Part shown: piece after piece, positions 22,867 to 31,203 of the stretch
Layout of the letters: the number at the start of each line of letters is the position of its first letter
Position numbering within the stretch: the stretch's first letter is position 1
Notes under the pieces: model-generated
Databases searched by the model: none
The model's input: only the letters and a program-made list of their open reading frames with translations
What the model was told of the DNA's origin: nothing
Source of the DNA: an uncultured Kangiella sp.
GTDB lineage: Bacteria; Pseudomonadota; Gammaproteobacteria; Enterobacterales; DSM-103792
NCBI GenBank assembly: GCA_946481205.1
Contig: CAMLNB010000008.1
Coordinates: 1-33,651, forward strand
Length of the DNA: 33,651 nt
Direction of reading: 5' to 3'
Program-made: the position numbers and the translations under genes

Positions 22867-25812
22867 TCAGTTGCACGGCGCACCGCCCGGATTGGTGTAC
22901 AGCGCGATCAAAGCCGTGCGGTCCTTGCTGTTGACTTTGCCGTCACCGTTGATGTCGTACGTCATATCAGTGCTACGGGTGCGAATGGCTTCGAGCAACA
23001 TCGCCATATCACTGGTGTCAACACAACCGTCACCGTTCAGATCGCCCGGAATGGCGGCCAGCGCTGGCAGCAAGCACCACTTCTGCAGCGTGCCGGTGTC
23101 ACCACCAGCGTTATCGGAGATGGTCAGGCGCCACGAGCCGGCAAACTCACCGCCATTGAATGTGCTGAGCGGCTGGTTCGGGATCAAGGTGCCAGACAAC
23201 GCCGGCGGAGTCGGGTTGCAGGTGGTTTCGACCGGAGCACTGCCGCTGTCATCGAGCGTGGTGTCGAAGTCATTGGCCGAGCAACCGAAGCCGGTACCGG
23301 TGAAGCCGGGGCGGTCGATCAGATCGATCGTCAGTCCCGATTCCTGATGCAGCAGGTTAAACCGCAGATCGCCAACCCAGGTGTGCACACCGGTGACCGA
23401 AACGTTCAGATCTTCCAGCGTACCGCCATCCGAAATGACGATGGTGTTGTTGACCGAACCGTTGTCCGGGATGGCCGCATTCGGTGCCGCGCAAACCAGC
23501 AGACCGGTCGAGAACGAGAACACCGCCGAGCTTGCACCGCTGCCGCAAGTGTTGTTCGCCGTCACACGCCAGTAGTAGGTGGTGTCGGTATCCAACGCTG
23601 CACCCGGGGTGAAGCTGGTGCCGTTGACGGTTTCGCTGACAACCGGGCTACTGAAGTCGGCGTTGTCGTCGATTTCAATGGTGTAGCTGGTTGCTTCCGC
23701 AGCTGCCGCCCACGTGAAGTTCGGCTGCACATCGACACCGGTAGCGCCGTCAGCCGGGCCACTCAGCACCGGAGTTGCTGGTGCGCTGTCCCAAGCACGA
23801 ACCGAGATATTGGCGAAACGCTCGGTAGTGCCAGCAGCGCCCTTGATGCGGAAGTTGTACACACCGGTAGCAACCGAGCCGTCAGCGAACAACGACGCAA
23901 CGCTGCTGCCCGGCGGTACCACCGGGTTGACGCTGAAGCCACCGGAGAAACCAGCCGGCAAGCCGTCATAGCTCAGCGTGACCGGATCAACGAAGCCCTG
24001 ATAGCTGGCGACGTTCACGTTGATCGGATCCAGCGTAGCGCCGGACGCGGTACAGATTTCCTGACTCAGGTTGTCGCCACCCACACCAAAGGTCGGCTCA
24101 CCGCAGCTCGGGAACTTGAACGAGCAAACGCGAGTGTTCCAGTTAAAGGTGCCGGTGGTTTCGGTGTACTCGTTGGTCATCCAGAACGTGCACTGGTCGA
24201 CCGGGTCACTGCTGACCGAGGCATAGTCACCCCAACGGTTAACACCGGTTTGACCGCCAGTACCGTCATGGCAGACCGCTTCGGCTTGCATGGTGCCCGG
24301 AGCATCGCCGGCTTCACGGCCAGCGAAATACACCGACGGGAACTTGCCAGCGTTGGCTTTGGTGTACACCACGGCGATGTTGCCCGAGGCATCCATACCG
24401 GCTGCCGGCATCCAGCGCCACATGCCGTCACCGGCATCGATGGTGCCTTGGTCGGCAATGGCCGGACCGGTCGGCGACAGGTTCAGCTGCGCCCAACGAA
24501 CACCGGCGCGGTTGCCACCAACATCGACTGAGTGCGAGATCACCCCTTTCAGGCCCTCACCCGGGAAATAACGGGTGGTGAACCGGTACATGGTGAACTG
24601 CGCCAGGGTGTCGAGGCTCTGGCCGGTCGGGGTCGGCACGCAGTTACGCGAGAAACCGCACAGCTCGGCGTCGAACGCAGCCGCGGCAATGCGCGGGTTT
24701 TCGGTCAGCGTCGAGTTGGCCGGGGTGTTGAAGTCCACGCAAGCTTGCCAGCTGCGGTAGCTGTCAAACGGCGAACCCCAGGTTTCCGCATCAGAGGCGT
24801 GCAGCACGGTGTTACAGGTGCCAGCCGGCGGCAGATCCAAGCCTTCCAGGTGCGACGGCTGGGCGCTGAAGCTGTCGTTGCTGCCCAGTGACCATTGCAC
24901 GAAGTTGGCCGGTGCACCGGCCAGCATCGCGGTGCGGTTGAACACCGTCAGGTTCACGCCGATGAAGCTGGCAGTGAACTCGTTGGTGGTCATGTAGTAG
25001 CCATCCGGCCACAAGGTGATTTTCGGGTAGTCGTTGAACTGACCGACCGGGCTCACCACGAAGTCGTAGCGGTGATACTGATCGGCAGCCGATTCACCGG
25101 CATCCGGGAACGGCTTGTTGTCTTTCGAGATAGCGAAGCACTGGTGGCCATCCGCCGACGAGGTGGTGAATTGGCTGAACACCCAGCGATCGGCGTAGCG
25201 GTCGTACAGCACGATCGGGTCGCCGGAGTTATCGCTTTCGCAGATACCACCAAAGCCTTCCCAGAAGGTGTTGCCGGCAAACGGGCCCGCAACGACCGAG
25301 CCATCGGTCTTGCTGAACACCATCCAGCCGAGGTTCACGTATTGCACGTAATAGTCGGTACCGACGTCGCCATTGGTATCCGGCGGGGCGATACGACCAC
25401 CGGCGACAACAGCGTTGTCGTCATTGTCATAACCCGGGAACGACAGATCCGCCGCTGGCGTGTTGCGCACTTCGGCGCCGAGCGCACCAATCTTGCCGGC
25501 CTTCAGGGCCTGCTGCTTGGCAACCAGCACGTCCTGCTTGGTATCCACCTTTTTGCGGGTCAGCAGTTCGGCCGGGAAGCGGTTGTTCACTTCACGGTTC
25601 TTGCCGCTGACAGCTTTGGTGGATTTGGCCTGCTTGGCCTTGGCTTTCTGAGCATCGACCTCGCGCTGCTGCGCGGTTTGTTCTTGGCCGATTTTCTTGA
25701 TGGGACTCGTTGTCGCTTTACCGGGTGATGTGGCCGTGGTCGGCGCTGCGTGCAAGCCTAAACTCAGGCTCGCAGCCAGGACCGCCAAGCCGATCAGCTT
25801 GGACTTCCTCAT
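22867..25812 (-). CDS. Large exported protein with Fn3-like, P-domain and dockerin modules
   Basis: A 981-aa protein. ATG at 25812 follows AAAGGAG by nine bases and gives the signal peptide MRKSKLIGLAVLAASLSLGLHA. Residues about 25-110 are Lys/Gln-rich. Residues 120-660 form a beta-rich region (YVQYVNLGWMVFSKTDG, YDRYADRWVFSQF, WPDGYYMTTNEF, WMPAAGMDASGNIAVVYTK, WGDYASVSSDPVD) with about a dozen Cys; it looks like a propeller-type domain rather than a recognised enzyme. About 675-771 is a fibronectin-III-like domain (TSYTIEIDDN, TTYYWRVTANN). About 785-915 is a proprotein-convertase P-domain (VTGVHTWVGDLRFNLLH, GSWRLTISDNAGGDTGTLQKWCL). Residues 921-981 are a type-I dockerin with two calcium loops (DLNGDGCVDTSD at 923 and DINGDGKVNSKD near 953). 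No catalytic triad or HExxH protease was seen. Function unknown; likely secreted or cell-surface. Confidence 0.85.
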   Translation of the reverse strand: MRKSKLIGLAVLAASLSLGLHAAPTTATSPGKATTSPIKKIGQEQTAQQREVDAQKAKAKQAKSTKAVSGKNREVNNRFPAELLTRKKVDTKQDVLVAKQQALKAGKIGALGAEVRNTPAADLSFPGYDNDDNAVVAGGRIAPPDTNGDVGTDYYVQYVNLGWMVFSKTDGSVVAGPFAGNTFWEGFGGICESDNSGDPIVLYDRYADRWVFSQFTTSSADGHQCFAISKDNKPFPDAGESAADQYHRYDFVVSPVGQFNDYPKITLWPDGYYMTTNEFTASFIGVNLTVFNRTAMLAGAPANFVQWSLGSNDSFSAQPSHLEGLDLPPAGTCNTVLHASDAETWGSPFDSYRSWQACVDFNTPANSTLTENPRIAAAAFDAELCGFSRNCVPTPTGQSLDTLAQFTMYRFTTRYFPGEGLKGVISHSVDVGGNRAGVRWAQLNLSPTGPAIADQGTIDAGDGMWRWMPAAGMDASGNIAVVYTKANAGKFPSVYFAGREAGDAPGTMQAEAVCHDGTGGQTGVNRWGDYASVSSDPVDQCTFWMTNEYTETTGTFNWNTRVCSFKFPSCGEPTFGVGGDNLSQEICTASGATLDPINVNVASYQGFVDPVTLSYDGLPAGFSGGFSVNPVVPPGSSVASLFADGSVATGVYNFRIKGAAGTTERFANISVRAWDSAPATPVLSGPADGATGVDVQPNFTWAAAAEATSYTIEIDDNADFSSPVVSETVNGTSFTPGAALDTDTTYYWRVTANNTCGSGASSAVFSFSTGLLVCAAPNAAIPDNGSVNNTIVISDGGTLEDLNVSVTGVHTWVGDLRFNLLHQESGLTIDLIDRPGFTGTGFGCSANDFDTTLDDSGSAPVETTCNPTPPALSGTLIPNQPLSTFNGGEFAGSWRLTISDNAGGDTGTLQKWCLLPALAAIPGDLNGDGCVDTSDMAMLLEAIRTRSTDMTYDINGDGKVNSKDRTALIALYTNPGGAPCN

Positions 25813-26247
25813 GCAGTGGCACTCCTTTGACGATGTCTCGTTGGTCGCCGCAGTACCGCTCCCTCCACGGCGCTGACCCGTTGTTTCGGGGGTCTGTGAC
25901 GCTTGTAGCAAAACCAATACCGCTAGCTGGGAAAGTGCCGATTGGCGCGGGTTTGCCAAGGGGTGGTGCCATCTGCACTCTCGGCGACCTCTAATAACTG
26001 ATGAGCATTTGTCAAATTTGGTGACAAAGTGAGCAACCACTATGAGGTTGACGCGAGCGCTCTACAATTCGATACAAGTTGTGCTACCGGTATCGCGCAA
26101 TTGGTACGAATCGGTGCGATTGCCCGTAAAAAGATCTGACAGATCACGGTTGTGGTGCGCTATTACGCTTGGCGACAGCCACCAGCATGGCTATGCTGCC
26201 CGCCGTTTCCCAGCTGTCTGTCAGCTGACTGAGTCCGGAGAACTGCC
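25813..26247. other. Divergent intergenic region between dockerin-protein gene and DUF2909 gene
   Basis: 435 bp with no supported gene. It contains a second intergenic copy of TGTGACGCTTG (25895-25905), a perfect TTTGTCA-N7-TGACAAA palindrome (26008-26028) and a small palindrome GATCTG-A-CAGATC (26133-26145). On the minus strand the larger palindrome includes TTGACA, a consensus -35, but the matching -10 (TAGAGG at 16 bp) is poor. Confidence 0.5.
26008..26028. promoter_or_regulatory. Operator-like palindrome
   Basis: TTTGTCA (26008-26014) and TGACAAA (26022-26028) are perfect complements separated by seven bases, the geometry of a dimeric regulator site. It overlaps a TTGACA -35-like hexamer on the minus strand. 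The binding protein is unknown. Confidence 0.4.
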
Positions 26248-26460
26248 ATGTGGTGGGCCAAAGCACTGCTCGTTGTGATTCTGCTGGCGATTCTGTTCGT
26301 GCTGTTCCGCGGCCTGTATTTCTTGGTCAAAGATCAGGGCAATAGCAAACGCACGGTCAATTCGCTGACTTGGCGGGTCGGGCTGTCGGTACTGTTGCTG
26401 CTGGTGCTGTTTCTGGCGATGAAGTTCGGCATCTTGGTGCCGCATGGTGTTGGTGGCTGA
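26248..26460 (+). CDS. DUF2909 family twin-transmembrane protein
   Basis: A 70-aa membrane protein. GGAG precedes the ATG by seven bases. Two transmembrane helices (residues about 4-25 and 43-62) enclose a short loop KDQGNSKRTVNSLTWRVG, which is the diagnostic DUF2909 pattern. This family is normally encoded between coxC and SURF1 in gammaproteobacterial oxidase clusters and is presumed to help oxidase assembly. Here it is next to coxC but on the opposite strand, converging on it with a shared terminator. It therefore needs its own promoter, which I could not identify. Confidence 0.85.
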   Translation: MWWAKALLVVILLAILFVLFRGLYFLVKDQGNSKRTVNSLTWRVGLSVLLLLVLFLAMKFGILVPHGVGG

Positions 26461-26500
26461 GTCGCATTCCGCTATCGACAGCAGGTCTGTTGCAACAACA

Positions 26501-26533
26501 AACAAAAAAGCCGGCGATGCCGGCTTTTTTGTT
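26501..26533. terminator. Bidirectional terminator between DUF2909 gene and coxC
   Basis: A 15-bp stem: AACAAAAAAGCCGGC pairs with GCCGGCTTTTTTGTT around a GAT loop. A/T tracts on both sides make it functional in both directions, as expected between convergent genes. Confidence 0.92.
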
Positions 26534-26555
26534 GTGTTCAGAATCGTCGTGCCGA

Positions 26556-27458
26556 TTACAGGCAGTAGACGAAAATGAACAGGCCGATCCAGACCACGTC
26601 AACGAAGTGCCAGTACCAGGCCGCGGCTTCGAAGGCGAAATGCTTTTCCGGCGAGAAATGGCCTTTCGCCATCCGGAACAGCATCACCAGCAGCATGATG
26701 GTACCGAGCGTCACGTGCATGCCGTGGAAACCGGTCAGCAAGAAGAATGTGCTGCCGTAAATGCCCGAGCCCATGGTCAGACCCAGATCGTTGTACGCGT
26801 GGTAGTACTCGTACGCTTGCAGGCACAAGAAGATGGCGCCCAAGGCAACGGTCCAGAACAACCAGGTCCAGGCCTTGAAGTTGTGACCATCTTTCAGCGC
26901 ATGGTGCGAGAACGTCAGCGTAATCGACGAGGTGACCAGCAACACGGTGTTGATGAACGGCAGGCCCCACGCCGGCATCGCCGTGGTAGTTTCACCGGCC
27001 GGCGTCGTAGTCAGCGGCCAAACGTTGACGAAATCCGGCCACAGCTGTTCGTGCGTGTTGACCTTCGCACCTTCACCGCCAAGCCACGGCACCACGAACA
27101 TGCGGACGTAGAACAGCGCGCCGAAAAACGCGAAGAAGAACATCACTTCCGAGGTGATGAACCAGAACATGCCTTGGCGGAAGCTGCGATCCATCTGCTT
27201 GCTGTACAGACCGCCGAGCGATTCCTTGATGACGTGGTTCCACCAGCCGACCAACATGAACAGCAGCACGGCGATACCGGCCAACAGAATCCAGCCGCCA
27301 AAACCATTGCCACCGCCAAACTTGCCGGAGCTTTGCTGGACGAAATTGCCAGCACCAAACACGATCAGCGCGAGCGCAACCGAGCCGATAAACGGCCACT
27401 TGCTCTCGGCCGGCACGTAATAATGTTCGTGCTCACCGTGCGTTTCAGTATGAGCCAT
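26556..27458 (-). CDS. ctaE: Cytochrome c oxidase subunit III
   Basis: A 300-aa inner-membrane subunit (CoxC) of the haem-copper oxidase. Seven transmembrane helices are expected. Signatures: WWNHVIKESLGGLYSKQ, RQGMFWFITSEVMFFFAFF (with the conserved Glu), WGLPFINTVLLVTSS, TFFLLTGFHGMHVTLGT and the C-terminal WYWHFVDVVWIGLFIFVY. The N-terminus is His-rich and cytoplasmic. GGGAG lies eight bases before the ATG. Last gene of the structural operon, ended by the terminator at 26501-26533. Confidence 0.97.
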   Translation of the reverse strand: MAHTETHGEHEHYYVPAESKWPFIGSVALALIVFGAGNFVQQSSGKFGGGNGFGGWILLAGIAVLLFMLVGWWNHVIKESLGGLYSKQMDRSFRQGMFWFITSEVMFFFAFFGALFYVRMFVVPWLGGEGAKVNTHEQLWPDFVNVWPLTTTPAGETTTAMPAWGLPFINTVLLVTSSITLTFSHHALKDGHNFKAWTWLFWTVALGAIFLCLQAYEYYHAYNDLGLTMGSGIYGSTFFLLTGFHGMHVTLGTIMLLVMLFRMAKGHFSPEKHFAFEAAAWYWHFVDVVWIGLFIFVYCL

Positions 27459-27512
27459 TTGTATAACTCCCTCGCTAAACCATCAACGTCACAGACGTTG
27501 TCTGGATACGTC

Positions 27513-28073
27513 TTACTTGGCTGCGACGTCGGGTTGCAGCTTGTCGGTAATGTTGTACAGCGTGTAGGACAGCGTCAGTGTGTGGACATCGTCCGGCAGT
27601 TGCGGGTCGATGATGAAGCTCATCGGCAACTCGGCGCTGGCATGCGCCTCCAGCGGCTGATTGTTGAAACAGAAGCATTCGGTCTTATTGAAATACAAAG
27701 TCGCCAGCCCCGGTGACAAACTCGGCACCGCTTGCCCGACAATGCGGTTAGCGGTGCGATTCGCCACTTTGAAACTGACCTTGTGCATTTCACCCGGATG
27801 CACTTTCAACTTCTTGACCATTGGCTCGAACTGCCACGGCATGCCGCGATCTACCGTCGCCAGAAACTCGACCGTCACGGTGCGTTTGCTATCCACCGTC
27901 TCCAGCTGCGTTTCCGCTTGACCGCCGGTCTTGCCGTTGATGCCAAACACTTCGCAGAACACGTCATACATCGGCACCATGGCCGCGACAAAGCCGGTCA
28001 TGCCCAGCGCAACGCCAGCGATTTTCAGCGCCAGTTTCCGGTTGCGTTGTTGCACATCGTTCTGTTCAGTCAT
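27513..28073 (-). CDS. ctaG: Cytochrome c oxidase assembly protein CtaG/Cox11
   Basis: A 186-aa membrane-tethered copper chaperone that inserts CuB into subunit I. One N-terminal helix (about 15-35) is followed by VPMYDVFCEVFG and an immunoglobulin-like periplasmic domain. The copper-binding CFCF is at residues 133-136, and PMSFIIDPQLPDDVHTLTLSYTLY closes the fold. It sits between coxA and coxC, the usual order. Confidence 0.96.
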   Translation of the reverse strand: MTEQNDVQQRNRKLALKIAGVALGMTGFVAAMVPMYDVFCEVFGINGKTGGQAETQLETVDSKRTVTVEFLATVDRGMPWQFEPMVKKLKVHPGEMHKVSFKVANRTANRIVGQAVPSLSPGLATLYFNKTECFCFNNQPLEAHASAELPMSFIIDPQLPDDVHTLTLSYTLYNITDKLQPDVAAK

Positions 28074-28121
28074 GGTGCCTGTCTTTTCTCAATTTCGTTA
28101 TCGCGTCGCTGGGGTCAGGTG

Positions 28122-28142
28122 GCAGGTTTTTGACAAACCTGC
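28122..28142. repeat. Hairpin in the coxA-ctaG gap
   Basis: GCAGGTTT and AAACCTGC form an 8-bp stem around a 5-nt loop in the 105-bp gap. No T-run follows on the minus strand, so this looks like an mRNA processing or stability element rather than a terminator. No small gene is seen in the gap. Confidence 0.4.
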
Positions 28143-28178
28143 GCACCGTAGCCCGCGCTGATGGTTACGACACCACCA

Positions 28179-29783
28179 TCAGCTGTGCGCGTTTTCTTCC
28201 GTAACTTTCGGCGGTGTGCTGAAGGTGTGGTACGGCGCCGGCGACGGCACAGTCCACTCCAGACCATGGGCACCGTCCCACGGCTTGGCTGCCGCTTTCT
28301 CACCACCCTTGATGCACTTGATGATGATGTACAGGAACAGCAGCTGGGTCAGACCAAGGCCGAAGGCACCGATCGACGACAGCATGTTGAAGTCCGCGAA
28401 CATCACGTTGTAATCCGGCACCCGGCGTTGCATGCCGGCCAGACCCGAGAAGTGCATCGGGAAGAAGGTCAGGTTGACGAAGATCATGCTGAGCCAGAAA
28501 TGCCACTTGGCCAGACCTTCGTGGTACATGTGACCGGTCCACTTCGGCAACCAGTAATAGGTAGCCGCGATGGTGCCGAAAATGGCGCCCGGGAACAGCA
28601 CGTAGTGGAAGTGCGCAACGACGAAGTAGGTGTCGTGATACTGGAAGTCAACCGGGGCCATCGCCAGCATGACGCCGGAGAAACCACCGATGGTGAACAA
28701 CACCACGAACGCAATCGCGAACAGCATCGGCGCTTCGAAGGTCATCGAGCCCTGCCACATGGTCGCGATCCAGTTGAAGATCTTCACGCCAGTCGGCACG
28801 GCGATCAGCATGGTCGCGTACATGAAGAACAGCTCACCACCGAGCGGCATACCAACGGTGAACATGTGGTGTGCCCAGACGACGAACGACAGGAAGGCGA
28901 TCGACGCGGTCGCGTACACCATCGAGGCGTAACCGAAAAGCGGCTTGCGAGCAAAGGCCGGAATGATTGCCGAAGCGATACCAAAGCTCGGCAGAATCAT
29001 GATGTAGACCTCGGGGTGACCGAAGAACCAGAACACGTGCTGGAACAGCACCGGATCACCACCACCAGCGGCGTTGAAGAAGTCAGTGCCGAAGTGACGG
29101 TCGGTCAGCATCATGGTCACCGCGCCAGCCAGAACTGGCATCACCATGATCAGCAGAAACGCAGTGATCAGCCAAGTCCAGACGAACAGCGGCATGCGCA
29201 TGAGGGTCATGCCCGGCGCGCGCATGTTGAACACGGTAACGATCACGTTGATCGCGCCCATGATCGAGCTGATACCCATGATGTGCACCGAGAAGATGAA
29301 GAAGTCGGTGCTCGGCGGACCGTAAGTGGTCGACAACGGCGCGTAGAACGTCCAGCCGAAGTTCGGACCACCACCATCCATGAACAAGCTGGCAATCAGC
29401 AGCAGGAAGGCAAACGGCAGAATCCAGAACGACCAGTTGTTCATCCGCGGCAGCGCCATGTCCGGCGCGCCAATCATCAGCGGAATCATCCAGTTGGCGA
29501 GGCCGGTGAAGGCCGGCATCACCGCACCGAACACCATCACCAGACCGTGAACCGTGGTCATCTGGTTGAAGAAGTTCGGCTCGAAGAATTGCAGGCCCGG
29601 CTGGAACAGTTCGGCGCGGATCAAAAGCGCCATGAAACCGCCGGTAAGGAACATGGCGAACGCGAACCACAGGTACATCGAACCGATGTCTTTGTGGTTG
29701 GTCGTGAACAGCCAGCGCTTGATGCCGGTCGGCTTGTGATCGTGGTGATCATCGTGATGATCGTGTGCGGCGTGTGCGCCCAT
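28179..29783 (-). CDS. ctaD: Cytochrome c oxidase subunit I
   Basis: A 534-aa catalytic subunit (CoxA) of an aa3-type oxidase with twelve helices, carrying heme a and the heme a3-CuB centre. After a His/Asp-rich N-terminus come NHKDIGSMYLWFAF, the heme-a His in MTTVHGLVMVFG, the CuB His-Tyr pair with the D-channel Glu in FWFFGHPEVYIMILP, the CuB His-His in WAHHMFTVGM, the K-channel region TGVKIFNWIATMW, and the heme a3/a His cluster HDTYFVVAHFHYV. The GHPEVY Glu indicates the A1 subfamily. The start at 29783 is preferred over ATG at 29789: GGGGAG (29790-29795) would abut the latter but lies six bases from the former. Confidence 0.97.
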   Translation of the reverse strand: MGAHAAHDHHDDHHDHKPTGIKRWLFTTNHKDIGSMYLWFAFAMFLTGGFMALLIRAELFQPGLQFFEPNFFNQMTTVHGLVMVFGAVMPAFTGLANWMIPLMIGAPDMALPRMNNWSFWILPFAFLLLIASLFMDGGGPNFGWTFYAPLSTTYGPPSTDFFIFSVHIMGISSIMGAINVIVTVFNMRAPGMTLMRMPLFVWTWLITAFLLIMVMPVLAGAVTMMLTDRHFGTDFFNAAGGGDPVLFQHVFWFFGHPEVYIMILPSFGIASAIIPAFARKPLFGYASMVYATASIAFLSFVVWAHHMFTVGMPLGGELFFMYATMLIAVPTGVKIFNWIATMWQGSMTFEAPMLFAIAFVVLFTIGGFSGVMLAMAPVDFQYHDTYFVVAHFHYVLFPGAIFGTIAATYYWLPKWTGHMYHEGLAKWHFWLSMIFVNLTFFPMHFSGLAGMQRRVPDYNVMFADFNMLSSIGAFGLGLTQLLFLYIIIKCIKGGEKAAAKPWDGAHGLEWTVPSPAPYHTFSTPPKVTEENAHS

Positions 29784-29789
29784 GGTCAT

Positions 29790-29795
29790 CTCCCC
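29790..29795 (-). promoter_or_regulatory. Ribosome binding site of coxA
   Basis: GGGGAG on the minus strand, located in the 12-bp gap between the coxB stop and the coxA start. Spacing is zero to the ATG at 29789 and six bases to the ATG at 29783, which decides for the second. Confidence 0.7.
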
Positions 29796-31016
29796 TTAGT
29801 TACCGTTTTTGAACGCGGCAATTTCTGCAGGCTGCACCAGTTCACCGGTGTTGTTGCCCCAGGCATTGCGTTCGTAAGTGATGACAGCGGCCAGCTCCAG
29901 ATCGGTCAGCTGAGCGCCAAAGGCCTGCATCGCAGTGCCGGCTTTGCCGTTGACGACAATGCCGATATGACCCGGCTTGTCGGTAGTAGCCATCTTCGAG
30001 CCAGCCAGTGCCGGGAAGGTCGGCGGCAAGCCAGCGCCATTCGGCATGTGGCAGGCAGCGCACTTGGCGAGGTACACCTTCTCACCTTCGGTCATCAGCT
30101 GTTCCAGCGTGAACGACGAGGCAGCGGCTTTCGCGGCTTCTTCTTCGGCGATGCGCTTCTCTTCTTGCTTCTGGGCAACCCAGGCATCGAATTCGGCTTG
30201 CTCGACGACGCGAACCACGATCGGCATGAAGCCGTGATCTTTGCCGCACAGCTCGGCGCAGACACCGCGGTAGGTACCGGTCTTCTCGGCGCGCGCCCAG
30301 GTTTCATTGATGAAGCCCGGGATGGCGTCTTTCTTGATACCGAAATCCGGTACCCAGAACGAGTGAATCACGTCATCGGCCGTGACCAGGAAGCGCACTT
30401 TCTTGCCAACCGGAATGACCATCTCGTTGTCGACTTCGAGCAGATAGGTATCGCTCTTTTCGGTCGGGGTGTCGCCTTTGGTGACGATGCCACCGGCCGC
30501 CACGGCACCAATCGCTGCCAACGGTGTGCTGGCCGGATTTGCGGTGTTGGTGAACATTTCCCGCGGCGTCGACAGGTTCGAGAAGAACTCGATACCTTGA
30601 TCCTGGTAGGTGTATTTCCACTTCCACTGATAACCCCGAACGACCACGGTCAGGTCGGATTCGGAGTCGTCGTATTGCTTGACGAGCAGCTTGGTCGCCG
30701 GCACCGCAAACACGATCAGAATGATGAACGGAATGGCGGTCCAGAGAATCTCCAGCGCGGTCGAATGGGAAAACTTCGCCGGTACCGGGTTTTTCTTCTT
30801 GGTGTGTGCCCACATCGAGTAGGCCATGGCACCGAAGACCACGACCGCGATAACCGCCATCACAATCACAACCCAGTTGTGCAAGTGATAGGCATCACGG
30901 CTGATCTCGGTCACGCCCTCGCGCAGATTCAGCTTGGAATCAGCCGCCGACACCGCCGACATCGCCAGCAGTGCAAGCAAACCGAGCCCGGCTTTGAGCT
31001 TGCTCAAAAAAGACAT
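29796..31016 (-). CDS. ctaC: Cytochrome c oxidase subunit II with fused cytochrome c (caa3-type)
   Basis: A 406-aa exported membrane subunit (CoxB). The signal peptide ends near VSA-AD; two transmembrane helices follow. The cupredoxin domain carries the aromatic YQWKWKY and the CuA site, with Cys253, Cys257, His261 and Met264 in CAELCGKDHGFM and the other His in DDVIHSFWVP. After an acidic/Ala-rich linker (about 270-305), a class-I cytochrome c domain has CAACH (Cys319, Cys322, His323) and a likely axial Met in AGTAMQAFG. The fusion makes the enzyme caa3-type, able to take electrons from c-type cytochromes through its own haem. It is the first gene of the coxB-coxA-ctaG-coxC operon. Confidence 0.97.
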   Translation of the reverse strand: MSFLSKLKAGLGLLALLAMSAVSAADSKLNLREGVTEISRDAYHLHNWVVIVMAVIAVVVFGAMAYSMWAHTKKKNPVPAKFSHSTALEILWTAIPFIILIVFAVPATKLLVKQYDDSESDLTVVVRGYQWKWKYTYQDQGIEFFSNLSTPREMFTNTANPASTPLAAIGAVAAGGIVTKGDTPTEKSDTYLLEVDNEMVIPVGKKVRFLVTADDVIHSFWVPDFGIKKDAIPGFINETWARAEKTGTYRGVCAELCGKDHGFMPIVVRVVEQAEFDAWVAQKQEEKRIAEEEAAKAAASSFTLEQLMTEGEKVYLAKCAACHMPNGAGLPPTFPALAGSKMATTDKPGHIGIVVNGKAGTAMQAFGAQLTDLELAAVITYERNAWGNNTGELVQPAEIAAFKNGN

Positions 31017-31038
31017 GCCTCATCTCCATACATAATGA

Positions 31039-31060
31039 CGGGGTGGAGGACACCACCCCG
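31039..31060 (-). repeat. Hairpin in the coxB leader
   Basis: CGGGGTGG pairs with CCACCCCG, 8 bp with a 6-nt loop, ending about 22 bases upstream of the coxB ATG. It is close enough to influence ribosome access or message stability. Confidence 0.45.
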
Positions 31061-31098
31061 AAAGACCTCGCCGCCGTGTTAGTGGAATAGGCCGGCGC

Positions 31099-31117
31099 CT
31101 GCGGCAATTTGCCGCAG
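31099..31117. repeat. Hairpin in the coxB/thioesterase divergent region
   Basis: CTGCGGCA and TGCCGCAG form an 8-bp stem with an ATT loop. On the plus strand it is followed by CTTTTGCG, terminator-like but with a weak T-tract, and no plus-strand gene ends nearby. It could instead be part of the coxB 5' leader. Confidence 0.4.
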
Positions 31118-31203
31118 CTTTTGCGAGGCTGCGAATTCTACTGTCAGACTGCCCCTCCTGCCACACCCAACCCCGGGAATCTTCGGGGATTTTTCCCTTC
31201 CTT

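Noticed and set aside
22840..24531. A 563-codon plus-strand frame opposite the dockerin/P-domain protein
   Set aside because: Product is Arg/Val/Ala-rich without domains; the minus strand has clear Fn3-like, P-domain and dockerin modules.
28161..31082. A very long plus-strand open frame (about 973 codons) opposite coxA and coxB
   Set aside because: It is antisense to two strongly recognised oxidase genes, its product is His/Arg/Gln-rich with no domain, and it has no ribosome binding site. It arises from codon bias on the opposite strand.
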